Below are positions 9,038 to 16,799 of a stretch of 20,519 nucleotides of DNA, piece by piece (within the stretch, counting starts at the first letter, position 1; each line of letters starts with the position of its first letter). This stretch comes from JAJFTV01 sp964426355 (lineage in GTDB: Bacteria > Chloroflexota > Anaerolineae > Anaerolineales > Anaerolineaceae). The notes under the pieces are model-generated. The model saw only the letters and a program-made list of their open reading frames with translations, searched no databases and was not told the DNA's origin. The position numbers and the translations under genes were made by a program. The DNA is taken from positions 1 through 20,519 of the forward strand of contig CAYRRA010000074.1 of the NCBI GenBank assembly GCA_964426355.1, read 5' to 3'.

Positions 9038-9328
9038 ATGAACCAATATGGATTGAACATACCTGATAAAGCTGCGCTGGATTTTGTTTCATTGGGCGCA
9101 ATCGCCCCTACCTGCCAGTTGGATGTCTATGACCGGGTAGGCGCCGGCGATGGGTTTGCAGCCGGTTTCTTTTACGGCTTGCTCGCCGGAGAACCTGAAC
9201 AGGAAGTTGTCAACCTGGGTTGGGCGCATTGTGCATTGATTGCGACTTTTCCGGGGGACACCACCATGAGCACACTCGAACAGGTGAAAGCATTTGCCAA
9301 AGGAGGTTCAGCCCGCATTCAGCGGTGA
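9038..9328 (+). CDS. kdgK: 2-keto-3-deoxygluconate kinase remnant (PfkB family), internally deleted
   Basis: The 96-residue product joins the extreme N-terminus of a PfkB-type sugar kinase (ALDFVSLGA near residues 12-20) directly to the C-terminal phosphate-transfer region (APTCQLDVYDRVGAGDGFAAGF), keeping the GAGD motif with the catalytic aspartate, and ending in a normal family C-terminus (FPGDTTMSTLEQVKAFAKGGSARIQR-like end). Family members are about 320-370 residues, so roughly 250 residues covering sugar recognition and much of the nucleotide fold are absent. The deletion is in frame. It cannot be a working kinase alone. The ATG at 9038 is preferred over that at 9032 because GAGGA (9028-9032) then has a five-base spacing. 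It is the last gene of the cassette, 12 bases after gnd. Confidence 0.75.
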   Translation: MNQYGLNIPDKAALDFVSLGAIAPTCQLDVYDRVGAGDGFAAGFFYGLLAGEPEQEVVNLGWAHCALIATFPGDTTMSTLEQVKAFAKGGSARIQR

Positions 9329-9374
9329 AATCAAATTTTTTATTCCTCATTCATGGTTATATTTTGTGCTTCTC

Positions 9375-9388
9375 TGCACACGTGTGCA
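9375..9388. promoter_or_regulatory. Second copy of the LacI-type operator, now without an intact gene
   Basis: TGCACACGTGTGCA is a perfect 14-bp palindrome whose 12-bp core is identical to that at 5291-5302. It lies 47 bases after the kinase stop. Downstream is only a transposase scrap, so the gene it once controlled seems lost; alternatively it acts as a distal operator for the cassette. Confidence 0.6.
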
Positions 9389-9408
9389 ATGAATCGAAAA
9401 ATACCTGA

Positions 9409-9495
9409 ATAACGAAGGAAGAATACAATGCCGTACGCCCTCATAATGCACTTGGAGGTCTGCCGCCATATCCGTTTGTGGCGATGAAACCATGA
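9409..9495 (+). pseudogene. C-terminal scrap of an integrase-type (IS3/IS481-like) transposase
   Basis: One frame reads TKEEYNAVRPHNALGGLPPYPF and stops at TGA 9493-9495. The YN-x-x-RPH-x-x-L-x-x-x-PP pattern is the well-known end of the rve integrase core of IS3- and IS481-like transposases. A TGA at 9406-9408 bounds it upstream, and the preceding catalytic DDE region is absent, so it is a short relic. A further open stretch in the same frame (about 9496-9594, ending FDYIQDF) is not recognisable. The family assignment rests on one short motif. Confidence 0.5.
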
Positions 9496-9948
9496 GATTC
9501 TCCACTTGCAGGTGGTACTCAAAATGGGATGTTGACAGGAGCATTAGACGATGATGGAAGACTCCATGTTTTTGACTACATTCAGGATTTTTAAGATAAG
9601 TAATTTTTTTGTATACGCCATCTCTACTGTCCAATTCTTCATTGAATTTTGAAGAAGTTTAGTAGTGTGTTTTGGGTGAGAATTCAACATTGATAACATT
9701 TTTTCGTTTTTTTTTATAACGAACCCCGGCTTCGAAGTTGTTCTCCCCGATTAACGAGTTCCAGACAGTTATATCAAAGCTGGTAGGTTGCAGCTTTGTC
9801 TCTCCCAGGCATAGAGTCTGACTTGCATCACTAACCAAGGAGTAAGAGATTAGTCATATCAAGGCTATAGTCAATCAAGAAGAAATGAATCACTTAACTG
9901 GATTGGTTTATCCTCCAGTCGAACTCAGGATATATGATATGACTCAGA
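9496..9948. other. Gene-poor interval between the catabolic cassette and the Ehr operon
   Basis: No credible coding frame is seen on either strand. It holds T-rich stretches near 9606-9612 and 9702-9717 and a 7-bp inverted repeat (TTCTTCA 9635-9641, TGAAGAA 9650-9656). No tRNA cloverleaf or convincing terminator was found, although the two flanking operons converge here. Confidence 0.5.
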
Positions 9949-11529
9949 TCATAAATCGTTGCCCGAATAGGATTGGTTAAAAGATTTATTGCACAACGGA
10001 AAATCGGGCACGATATTCTTTAATACTGCAAACGGCAATGCAGTCCAGTTGACAAAAGAGGGGTCTTTTACTTTCACGCGATAGAGTTTTCCGTGGTGAT
10101 CGAGCATAACCCAATGCAGGATCGCACCGCGCCAGCCTTCGACTAAACCCCAGGCAGGTTCCCATGCCGGCATTTCACCCAACCGGGCAATGCTCGATCC
10201 CCCTGGTAAATGGTTAACCGCCTGCTGGATCAGCTTAACAGATTCATTTACCTCGTCCACACGCACCATTGCTCGCGCATACACATCACCTGTTTGATAA
10301 ACCGGCACATTAAAATTTAGCTGTGGATATGCGGCGAAAGGGTGATCGCGACGCACATCGATATCGATACCAGAGCCGCGCGCCACAAAACCCAACACTC
10401 CATGATCGATGGCTGTTTTATAAGTCAACCTTCCTGTTTCAGCCAGACGATCGATTAACATCGTATTGGCAAGGCTGATTTCAACAATTTCATTGAAATC
10501 ACGGATCACCGAATCCAGTTCACCGACCAGGTCCAGGTCATCCGGTAGATCATTCGCCACACCGCCCAAGATGATACCTCCACGCAGCAAACGGTTTCCC
10601 GTCAGGTGCTTGTTGATCCGCAGCAACCTCTCCCGGATGCGGTAACAGTGTGAATGTGCGACAGCAAACCCGGCATCCGTGCAAATCGCCCCGAAATCAG
10701 CAATATGGTTGTAAATTCGTTCCATTTCAAGCAAAATCACGCGCAAATATCTGGCGCGTTCTGGTATCTCGCATTGACACAAGGTTTCCAGAGCCTGGCA
10801 ATACGCCAATGAGTGTCCAATTGTGGTATCGCCGGAAATTCGCTCTGCCAGTGCTATGCCATCCTCGGGGGTACGGTTTTCAAACAGCTTTTCAACCCCT
10901 TTGTGGGTGAAATAAAGATGCGTTTGAAGGTTGATGATCGTTTCGCCAACCACGCTAAACCGGAAATGACCGGGCTCAATGATACCAGCGTGAACAGGTC
11001 CAACTGGGATTTCATAAATTCCTTCTCCTTCCACCGGCAAAAAGGGGTATGGAGTACCTTGCTCTTTGAAATCTTCGGGCACTCCGGCGTCTTTTCGAAG
11101 GGGATAGAAATCTTCGTGCCAGAACGAATGGCGCACCAACCTGCGCGAGAGAGGGTGTCCCACCGCTTCGATACCAAACATATCCCGGATTTCCCGTTCA
11201 AAGCGCCCAATTGGATGATAGAAAGTAGCCATCGAGCTCAGTTCAGGATCATCTTCAGGCAAGTTTACCGAAACATGCACGAACCAGTTTTCAACGTCGT
11301 TTGCAAATAAATAGTGGATCTCAAACACCCCTTTGTCAGCACGCCGGTCATTTCCTACCATCAAAACCAACCTGGCATGGAGTTCATCATGGAGCAGTTT
11401 GGTCAGGTCAAGCATCTCGCTGCGGGTAATTTTGCAACGCAATTCGTTGCCGTGCATGATTCGGGTATCGCTGATCCGCAGAGAGGTTTGTGCTGCTAAA
11501 ATGGTTCGAAGTTGTGCAAAATCTGTCAT
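9949..11529 (-). CDS. hyfG: Fused NuoC-NuoD/HyfG-like large subunit without NiFe ligands (Ehr type)
   Basis: Large peripheral subunit of a hydrogenase-4/complex-I-like membrane complex. Residues 1 to about 160 are the NuoC-like (30-kDa) domain, with FYHPIGRFEREIRDMFGI and HSFWHEDFYPLRKD; residues about 170-526 are the NuoD/hydrogenase large-subunit domain, with FTHKGVEKL, EMERIYNH and NVPVYQTGDVYARAMVRVDE. True [NiFe] enzymes carry RxCGxC and DPCxxC; here these read R-I-S232-G-D-T235 and D-P-S491-F-V-N494, so all four metal ligands are gone while the flanks are well kept. The C-terminus ends FNQSYSGNDL without a maturation-type tail. Hydrogen chemistry is therefore unlikely; the pattern matches the Ehr complexes of unknown substrate. 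The ATG follows AAGGA by about six bases, and the gene starts nine bases after the HyfF stop. It is the last gene of the operon. Confidence 0.92.
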   Translation of the reverse strand: MTDFAQLRTILAAQTSLRISDTRIMHGNELRCKITRSEMLDLTKLLHDELHARLVLMVGNDRRADKGVFEIHYLFANDVENWFVHVSVNLPEDDPELSSMATFYHPIGRFEREIRDMFGIEAVGHPLSRRLVRHSFWHEDFYPLRKDAGVPEDFKEQGTPYPFLPVEGEGIYEIPVGPVHAGIIEPGHFRFSVVGETIINLQTHLYFTHKGVEKLFENRTPEDGIALAERISGDTTIGHSLAYCQALETLCQCEIPERARYLRVILLEMERIYNHIADFGAICTDAGFAVAHSHCYRIRERLLRINKHLTGNRLLRGGIILGGVANDLPDDLDLVGELDSVIRDFNEIVEISLANTMLIDRLAETGRLTYKTAIDHGVLGFVARGSGIDIDVRRDHPFAAYPQLNFNVPVYQTGDVYARAMVRVDEVNESVKLIQQAVNHLPGGSSIARLGEMPAWEPAWGLVEGWRGAILHWVMLDHHGKLYRVKVKDPSFVNWTALPFAVLKNIVPDFPLCNKSFNQSYSGNDL

Positions 11530-11538
11530 TGTGGATCC

Positions 11539-13041
11539 TTAATGAGAAACAATCTGAACACATTGGTTGAGCAGTGTCATCAGCGGTACGGGGATGGTTA
11601 ACCCAAGCACAATCAACCCGGCGACGCTCAGACCCAGGATAGCCATCTGCCAGCGGTCTGTCTCTCCGGCTGCGATATCCTCAGCAGGAGTACCATATAG
11701 CATTTTATTCAGTGCACTCAGTAAAGCAATAAAAGCAATCACCAGCAAAGTCAGGAGTGCGCCCATCAACCAGGGATACCCTTCAGAAACCCCTGCTTTA
11801 ATCAGCCAGAATTCGGATATAAAAATCCCAAAAGGCGGCATACCCATGATCGCTAGAAATCCAATCGCAAACAATCCACCTGTTAGTGGCATCGTCTTCA
11901 AGAGACCACTGACACGTAAAATTTCTGTGCTGTTGTAGCGGCGCAAAATCCTTCCGCTGAGCAAAAACAGCATTGATTTTGCGATGCTGTGATTGACCAG
12001 ATGCAGTAGTGCAGCAAAGATGCCCCCTGCCCCAAGCGCAAACCCCATACAGGTCAAACCAGTATGTTCGATACTGGAATAAGCCAATAAGCGTTTATAA
12101 TTTTTGGACAGTACCATGCTGAAAGAGGCAATTAAAACCGATAAAAAACCTAATCCCAGTAATATATTGTCGGTATAGCCGGTGCCCAGGCTGGTATCTA
12201 CCACCACCTTCCAGCGCAAGATAGCATAGAGAGCAACCGCCAACAGCACCCCTGACATCGTTGCAGAGAGCGGTGCTGGTGACTCTGAATGCGCATCCGG
12301 CAACCAGGTATGCATGGGGGCAAGACCGGCTTTCGTGCCAAACCCTATGAACAGGAAGATAAAAGCGATACGCATCACTTCAGGGTGTAAACGAGAAGCC
12401 ATCTCCAACAAGACGGTCCAGTTCAACGCATTATCCATCCTCCCAAAAAGGGTAATAAAATCGAAATAAGACAGAACCGTGCCAGCAAAAGCCAATGCAA
12501 TTCCAACCGAACAGATCAGGATATATTTCCAGCTTGCCTCCACAGAAGTCTTTGTGATTTTCAACGGGATGATAAATGCTGAAAAAATGGTGGTTGCCTC
12601 AATTGCCACCCACATCAACCCAACATTGTTCGCCGAGACCGCCAGGAGCATGGAAGCGATGAAAAGATTAAAGAAAATCTGGTAACGGCGTAAATGCGCC
12701 GGGGTGTAATGATCCTCCCGCCGAAGACCCGGACTGAGAAGAAGCGCGAGAACGCCCACCCCGCTGATACACAACATCAACAATGCCGACAGGCTGTCCG
12801 CTCGCAGCACATCCACCAGACCCAATGAATCAATCACCACGCCGAATGTGGGGGCATCCTGGATTGCACCATGAGGAGAGACACCTGATGCCACTGCCTG
12901 TTGTGCAAAACGGAGGGCAGCGCCAAAAGAAACCAGCCCCAGAAACCCATTCACCCATCCAACAAAACTCCGATAAGGACGGACAAAATAGGAGATGATT
13001 GCGGCGAGCACAGGAGGGAAAAGAAGGAATAAGAATGTCAT
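11539..13041 (-). CDS. hyfF: HyfF-like proton-translocating antiporter-type membrane subunit
   Basis: A 500-residue NuoL/M/N-type (Mrp antiporter-like) membrane subunit with about 14 predicted helices; E. coli HyfF has 526. Conserved ion-path residues are visible: the glutamate in LMWVAIEATTIFSAF, the lysine in FGTKAGLAPMHTWLPDAHSE, and a further KNYKRLLAYSSIEHTG segment. SPAPLSATMSGVLLAVALYAILRW is the typical loop-helix of the family. The start is placed at the ATG 13041, five bases after GAGG; the codon just upstream is a TTG (13044) with poorer spacing. It begins seven bases after the HyfE stop and ends nine before the large subunit, so it belongs to the same transcript. It should move H+ or Na+ across the membrane; the ion cannot be told from sequence. 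Confidence 0.92.
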   Translation of the reverse strand: MTFLFLLFPPVLAAIISYFVRPYRSFVGWVNGFLGLVSFGAALRFAQQAVASGVSPHGAIQDAPTFGVVIDSLGLVDVLRADSLSALLMLCISGVGVLALLLSPGLRREDHYTPAHLRRYQIFFNLFIASMLLAVSANNVGLMWVAIEATTIFSAFIIPLKITKTSVEASWKYILICSVGIALAFAGTVLSYFDFITLFGRMDNALNWTVLLEMASRLHPEVMRIAFIFLFIGFGTKAGLAPMHTWLPDAHSESPAPLSATMSGVLLAVALYAILRWKVVVDTSLGTGYTDNILLGLGFLSVLIASFSMVLSKNYKRLLAYSSIEHTGLTCMGFALGAGGIFAALLHLVNHSIAKSMLFLLSGRILRRYNSTEILRVSGLLKTMPLTGGLFAIGFLAIMGMPPFGIFISEFWLIKAGVSEGYPWLMGALLTLLVIAFIALLSALNKMLYGTPAEDIAAGETDRWQMAILGLSVAGLIVLGLTIPVPLMTLLNQCVQIVSH

Positions 13042-13048
13042 CAATACC

Positions 13049-13711
13049 TCAATGCTTTAACTGGTTCAATTGATCCACATCGATGGATTCAAATGTGCCG
13101 TGGATTTGATAGACCAACACCTGCATCACCAGAAAGCCCATTAACAAATCCAAAAATACACCGAGTTCAACAACCAGCGGAATGCCATACGTGGTAAGCG
13201 CGGTCAACAAAACGATCCCATTTTCAAGCACCAGAAAACCAATGATTTGGGTCAGCGCTTTTTTACGGCTTAAAATGACAAACAGACCGACAAAGATCAA
13301 TCCAATCGCGAGGGGAATCCCACTTCGCGTGGGTGATCCGCCTACCAGCATTAACGGACGGGTTACTGCGTAAGCCAGCAGAACCAGAAGACCCGCGATG
13401 ATCAATGAGGTGGCATTATTGACATACGGTTGGATTTCACGAGTTACTTTCAATCTGACCATCATGCGCTGCAGGTAATGCGGAAGAATCAATCCTTTGA
13501 CAACAAAAGTGAACACTGCCACCAGGTACAATTCGGGAGCATCGCCAAAAAAACCGATCAGCGCGATGACACCCGCAAGAGCCGCAGATTGCCAGCGAAA
13601 TGAGCTAATATAGGCGCCAATACTTCTGCGCCATAAGAGTAAGATCCCGGATATCAATACGATACTTGATCCGAGGGTGGTGAGTTGTGAAAAGAGCAAA
13701 TCGTTCATCAT
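13049..13711 (-). CDS. hyfE: HyfE-like small membrane subunit
   Basis: A 220-residue membrane protein (E. coli HyfE has 216) with about six or seven hydrophobic segments, related at its C-terminal half to NuoK: SRKKALTQIIGFLVLENGIVLL carries the conserved glutamate in a helix, and a second acidic residue appears in PLVVELGVFLDLL. Such subunits sit between the antiporter-like subunits and the NuoH-like subunit and form part of the ion path. The first codon pair is ATG ATG (13711, 13708) with only a weak GGAT upstream, so the start could be either. TGA stop, closely spaced with the neighbours on both sides (35 bases from HyfC, 7 to HyfF). Confidence 0.9.
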   Translation of the reverse strand: MMNDLLFSQLTTLGSSIVLISGILLLWRRSIGAYISSFRWQSAALAGVIALIGFFGDAPELYLVAVFTFVVKGLILPHYLQRMMVRLKVTREIQPYVNNATSLIIAGLLVLLAYAVTRPLMLVGGSPTRSGIPLAIGLIFVGLFVILSRKKALTQIIGFLVLENGIVLLTALTTYGIPLVVELGVFLDLLMGFLVMQVLVYQIHGTFESIDVDQLNQLKH

Positions 13712-13746
13712 TTAATCCAATTGGTGATTTTTCCCTGGCGAATATT

Positions 13747-14688
13747 TCATTTCAACAAAAATGAGGAAGTGACAGCCAGCAGCGCCAGCACGAAGGAGAC
13801 TCCCAGCAGTTCAGGTACCCGGAACAAACGCAGTTTTGCGATACGTGTTTCGAGAACGGCGACTACCACTGAAAATAAGAATAACTTCAGCAGCAGAGCT
13901 GCAAAAGCAATCAAAAGAGTTCCCGGTGTAAGCACAGTAGCCAATCCCCACGGCAAAAAGAGGTTGGATAACAATGTGAAGAAGATCAACAACTTCAACC
14001 AGGATGCCCATTCCATTAACGCAAGGTAATGCCCTGAATATTCAAGAACCATGGCTTCATGGATCATCGTCAATTCCAGGTGCGTGGATGGGTTATCCAC
14101 TGGCAACCTGCCCGTTTCAGCCAGGGTAACGATAAACAGCGCAACAAAGGCGAGGAGGTGTCCAGGGCTGATTGCCACCCCAGGGTCCGTCAGTGTAGCC
14201 GAAACAATATTGCTTAAATTTGTGGACCGCGCGCTGACAGCCAGGCTAAAAATAGCGACGGCAAGTGTTGGTTCAGCAATGGCTGCCACAGTCATCTCGC
14301 GGCTGGCGCCCATCCCACCAAACGCTGTTGCCGGATCCAAACCTGCCAGAGAAAGAAAAAAAGTACCGATCAGAAGCAAGTAAACCACCATAATCAAATC
14401 ACCGGCGGAGTCAAAAGGTAAAGAAAGGGCAATCATGGGGATAAACATCGTTACCGCTACGCTGCTGGTAAATACAAGGTATGGAGCAAATCGGAAAAGC
14501 CAGGATGAATTGGGCGAGAGGATGGCTTCTTTGCTGAATAATCTTTTCAATTCAAAATAGGGCAGCCATGGTGGAGCCCCGCGCCGATTTTGTAAGCGTG
14601 CCTTCAACCAGCGCACCAATCCAACCAGACCAGGCGCCAGGAGTAAAGAAAGAAACACTTGAGATATCCCAATAATGTAACTATTCAT
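13747..14688 (-). CDS. hyfC: HyfC/NuoH-like membrane subunit
   Basis: A 313-residue membrane protein (E. coli HyfC has 322), the subunit that anchors the peripheral arm in hydrogenase-4 and complex I. Visible family signatures are the first cytoplasmic loop (RLQNRRGAPPWLPYFELKRLF) just after helix one, ETGRLPVDNPSTHLELTM and IHEAMVLEYSGHYLALMEW, which holds the acidic loop at the quinone/entry side in NuoH-like proteins. The start is the ATG at 14688, preceded by GGAGGAG with an eight-base spacing; the longer frame opening at 14763 overlaps the previous gene and adds a cysteine-rich, non-family leader. It lies 43 bases after the HyfB stop and 35 before HyfE. Confidence 0.92.
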   Translation of the reverse strand: MNSYIIGISQVFLSLLLAPGLVGLVRWLKARLQNRRGAPPWLPYFELKRLFSKEAILSPNSSWLFRFAPYLVFTSSVAVTMFIPMIALSLPFDSAGDLIMVVYLLLIGTFFLSLAGLDPATAFGGMGASREMTVAAIAEPTLAVAIFSLAVSARSTNLSNIVSATLTDPGVAISPGHLLAFVALFIVTLAETGRLPVDNPSTHLELTMIHEAMVLEYSGHYLALMEWASWLKLLIFFTLLSNLFLPWGLATVLTPGTLLIAFAALLLKLFLFSVVVAVLETRIAKLRLFRVPELLGVSFVLALLAVTSSFLLK

Positions 14689-14731
14689 TAAAGATTCTCC
14701 TCCATTCGGTTTACATCCGTGGTCCGGTTCA

Positions 14732-15769
14732 TCACAACCACCTGGCAGCGACCAGAAGAACAATCAACAAAATCGCAATATAGAGCAGGTATAAGTGCAG
14801 CGATCCAGCTTGCAAACGTCTGATCTGGCTTGAGAAAAATCGAATGCTCTTAACCAATGGGTCATAGAACCAACGGTCAAAAAGCAGTGTAATTTCACTC
14901 TTATACTCAATCGAATCAACAAAATATTTCGAGTCAGGGTGAAAACTGATCGATACATCTTTTATTGGGCGGTACAGTTCAGCAAACACCCGCCGGAGAG
15001 GCTCAGCAAACGAAGTTGCGGTATATTCCATCCGGGGTGTCTGACCTGTCCGACCACAGCCCCACGTCTCACCCACCCGCCGGCTGCGATTCACCCTGAA
15101 AATTCTCATGCCCACCGGGATCAGTGCCATGATGACAAGCAAACCAATTGCAACCAGTGCCGGAGAGATTTCTCCAAACGAATTAGGTGTTTGCAACGAC
15201 AGATTGAAAGTGAGGTTCAGCAGGGTATGCGGAAGCTCCCCCAGACCAACGATAACCTTACAGAGGAAAGGCACAATCACGAACGGTGTCACCCCCAGGA
15301 AGATGCAAATCAGTGCAAGCATCCCCATACCCACCAGCATGGAAACGGGCGTTTCTTTTGCACTTTCTGCTTCTGTTGAACGAGGAAGAGCCAGAAAAGA
15401 AATCCCAAAAGCTTTCACAAAACAGGCTGCCGCCAATCCGCCTGTTAAAGCCAACATTCCCACGGCTACTGGCATCAAAATAGCCAGTTCTGGTTTAGGG
15501 ATGGTAAAACCTGCCAGCAATGACTGAAAAACCATCCATTCGGAAACAAAACCATTCAGCGGAGGCAGTGCAGAGATCGCCGCAGCTCCAATTAAAAAGA
15601 AGAGCGCAGTCCAGGGCATTCGTTTAATCAACCCACCCATTTTTTCCATATTACGGGTATGCGTTGCATGTAGAACCGAACCTGCTCCAAGGAAAAGCAA
15701 TCCCTTAAAGCTGGCGTGATTGAGGGTATGGTACAGCCCGGCAATCAAACCCAGCGCTGCCAGGTTCAT
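14732..15769 (-). CDS. hyfB: HyfB-like subunit, C-terminal half (split from upstream half by frameshift)
   Basis: The 345 residues continue the antiporter-like subunit begun upstream: LIAGLYHTLNHASFKGLLFLGAGSV is the central lysine helix and its lead-in, NMEKMGGLIKRMPWTALFFLIGA and SALPPLNGFVSEWMVF are standard for HyfB, and the C-terminus is the usual long amphipathic stretch and last helix. The frame opens with ATG overlapping the previous stop as ATGA. Together with the upstream half it makes about 677 residues, against 672 for E. coli HyfB, so it is one gene. The overlap could permit coupled translation of two polypeptides, but the break falls within a membrane segment; a single missing base is more likely (see upstream half). 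Confidence 0.85.
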   Translation of the reverse strand: MNLAALGLIAGLYHTLNHASFKGLLFLGAGSVLHATHTRNMEKMGGLIKRMPWTALFFLIGAAAISALPPLNGFVSEWMVFQSLLAGFTIPKPELAILMPVAVGMLALTGGLAAACFVKAFGISFLALPRSTEAESAKETPVSMLVGMGMLALICIFLGVTPFVIVPFLCKVIVGLGELPHTLLNLTFNLSLQTPNSFGEISPALVAIGLLVIMALIPVGMRIFRVNRSRRVGETWGCGRTGQTPRMEYTATSFAEPLRRVFAELYRPIKDVSISFHPDSKYFVDSIEYKSEITLLFDRWFYDPLVKSIRFFSSQIRRLQAGSLHLYLLYIAILLIVLLVAARWL

Positions 15770-16761
15770 GAAACCATAACTATAAAAATAAACCCGGTAC
15801 CGATACCGATCAGGATGATGCCGATATTTTCTACTGAACTATATGCAAGCAGCCGCTTTAGATCGTGTTCCATCAAAGCATACAACATTCCTAACAGTGC
15901 AGAGATGACCCCAAAACCCAAAATCACGCCCCCCCACCAGGCTGGACCACCTCCCAGTAAATCGAGCGTTACCCGTAAAATACCATAGATCCCCAGCTTG
16001 ATCATCACACCCGACATCAATGCAGAAACATGGCTTGGAGCCGCTGGATGCGCCCTGGGCAACCAGACATGCAAAGGCACAATCCCGGCTTTCGACCCAA
16101 AACCGAGAAATGCCAGCAGGAACACAGCATTTCGTACGCCCCCTGGAAGGCTTGCTGAACTGCTGCGCAAATCGGCGAATAAACCCGAACCGCCATTCAT
16201 CAAAAGCACAAAAGCGACCAGCAACATCACCAGACCTGCGTGCGTCATGGCAGCATACCAGTTTCCCGCCCGTAGCGCTCCTTTTTCGTGGTTCTCTGTA
16301 ATCACCAAGAAGTAGGATGTGAGCGACATCCCCTCCCACATCATCAGAAATGTCAGCACGTTACCTGCCATTGCCACCAGGCTCATACACAACAGGAACA
16401 GGTTATACATCGAACCCAGCAGCCGCAGGGAAATTCCTTGCTCCGCATAGGGTTTGGTGTAGCCCACGCTGTAAATCGATGCTGGAATTGCCCCCAGACC
16501 AATCAGAATCAGAAAAAACGCGCCCAAGGGGTCGAGAGTGAGTAAAAACCCACTGCCGAGAGACAGGAGATTGGGCAAAGTGACCACAAAGCGGTCTCCG
16601 CTGCCAATAACCAAAGCGCCGAGGGCAATGCCGCTCCCTGCGCCGAGTACACCTCCAAAAGCGGAAAAAACACGCCCTGGTGTACTTTTACCTCCTAAAA
16701 GAGCAGCCAACACACCGGCTGAATAAGACACAAGCATGATTGTAAATAAGATATCGCCCAT
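15766..16761 (-). CDS. hyfB: HyfB-like antiporter-type subunit, N-terminal half
   Basis: A NuoL-type membrane subunit fragment of 331 residues. Ion-path residues are visible: the glutamate in FLMMWEGMSLTSYFLV, the lysine in FLGFGSKAGIVPLHVWLPRAHP, and HVSALMSGVMIKLGIYGILR, followed by KRLLAYSSVENIGIILIG. The frame then drifts into FIFIVMVS and stops. One frame over, the expected sequence YSYGFMNLAALGLIAGLYH runs without interruption into the downstream half. Reading six Ts instead of five in the run at 15784-15788 (AAAAA on + strand) restores a full-length HyfB. So this is a single gene broken by a missing base, real or a sequencing error. The gene begins 38 bases after the small subunit; the ribosome binding site is weak. 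Confidence 0.88.
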   Translation of the reverse strand: MGDILFTIMLVSYSAGVLAALLGGKSTPGRVFSAFGGVLGAGSGIALGALVIGSGDRFVVTLPNLLSLGSGFLLTLDPLGAFFLILIGLGAIPASIYSVGYTKPYAEQGISLRLLGSMYNLFLLCMSLVAMAGNVLTFLMMWEGMSLTSYFLVITENHEKGALRAGNWYAAMTHAGLVMLLVAFVLLMNGGSGLFADLRSSSASLPGGVRNAVFLLAFLGFGSKAGIVPLHVWLPRAHPAAPSHVSALMSGVMIKLGIYGILRVTLDLLGGGPAWWGGVILGFGVISALLGMLYALMEHDLKRLLAYSSVENIGIILIGIGTGFIFIVMVS

Positions 16762-16799
16762 ATTTCTTTGATCAATCCTTTACCAGGGAAAACCCTGCT

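Noticed and set aside
9721..9860. Possible tRNA or small structured RNA in the gene-poor interval (contains TTCGAA and short repeats)
   Set aside because: No acceptor stem, anticodon arm or T-arm could be assembled around it.
9928..9960. AT-rich inverted repeat TATGAT/ATCATA as terminator of the Ehr operon
   Set aside because: The stem is only six weak base pairs, overlaps the stop codon and lacks a T-run in the right place.
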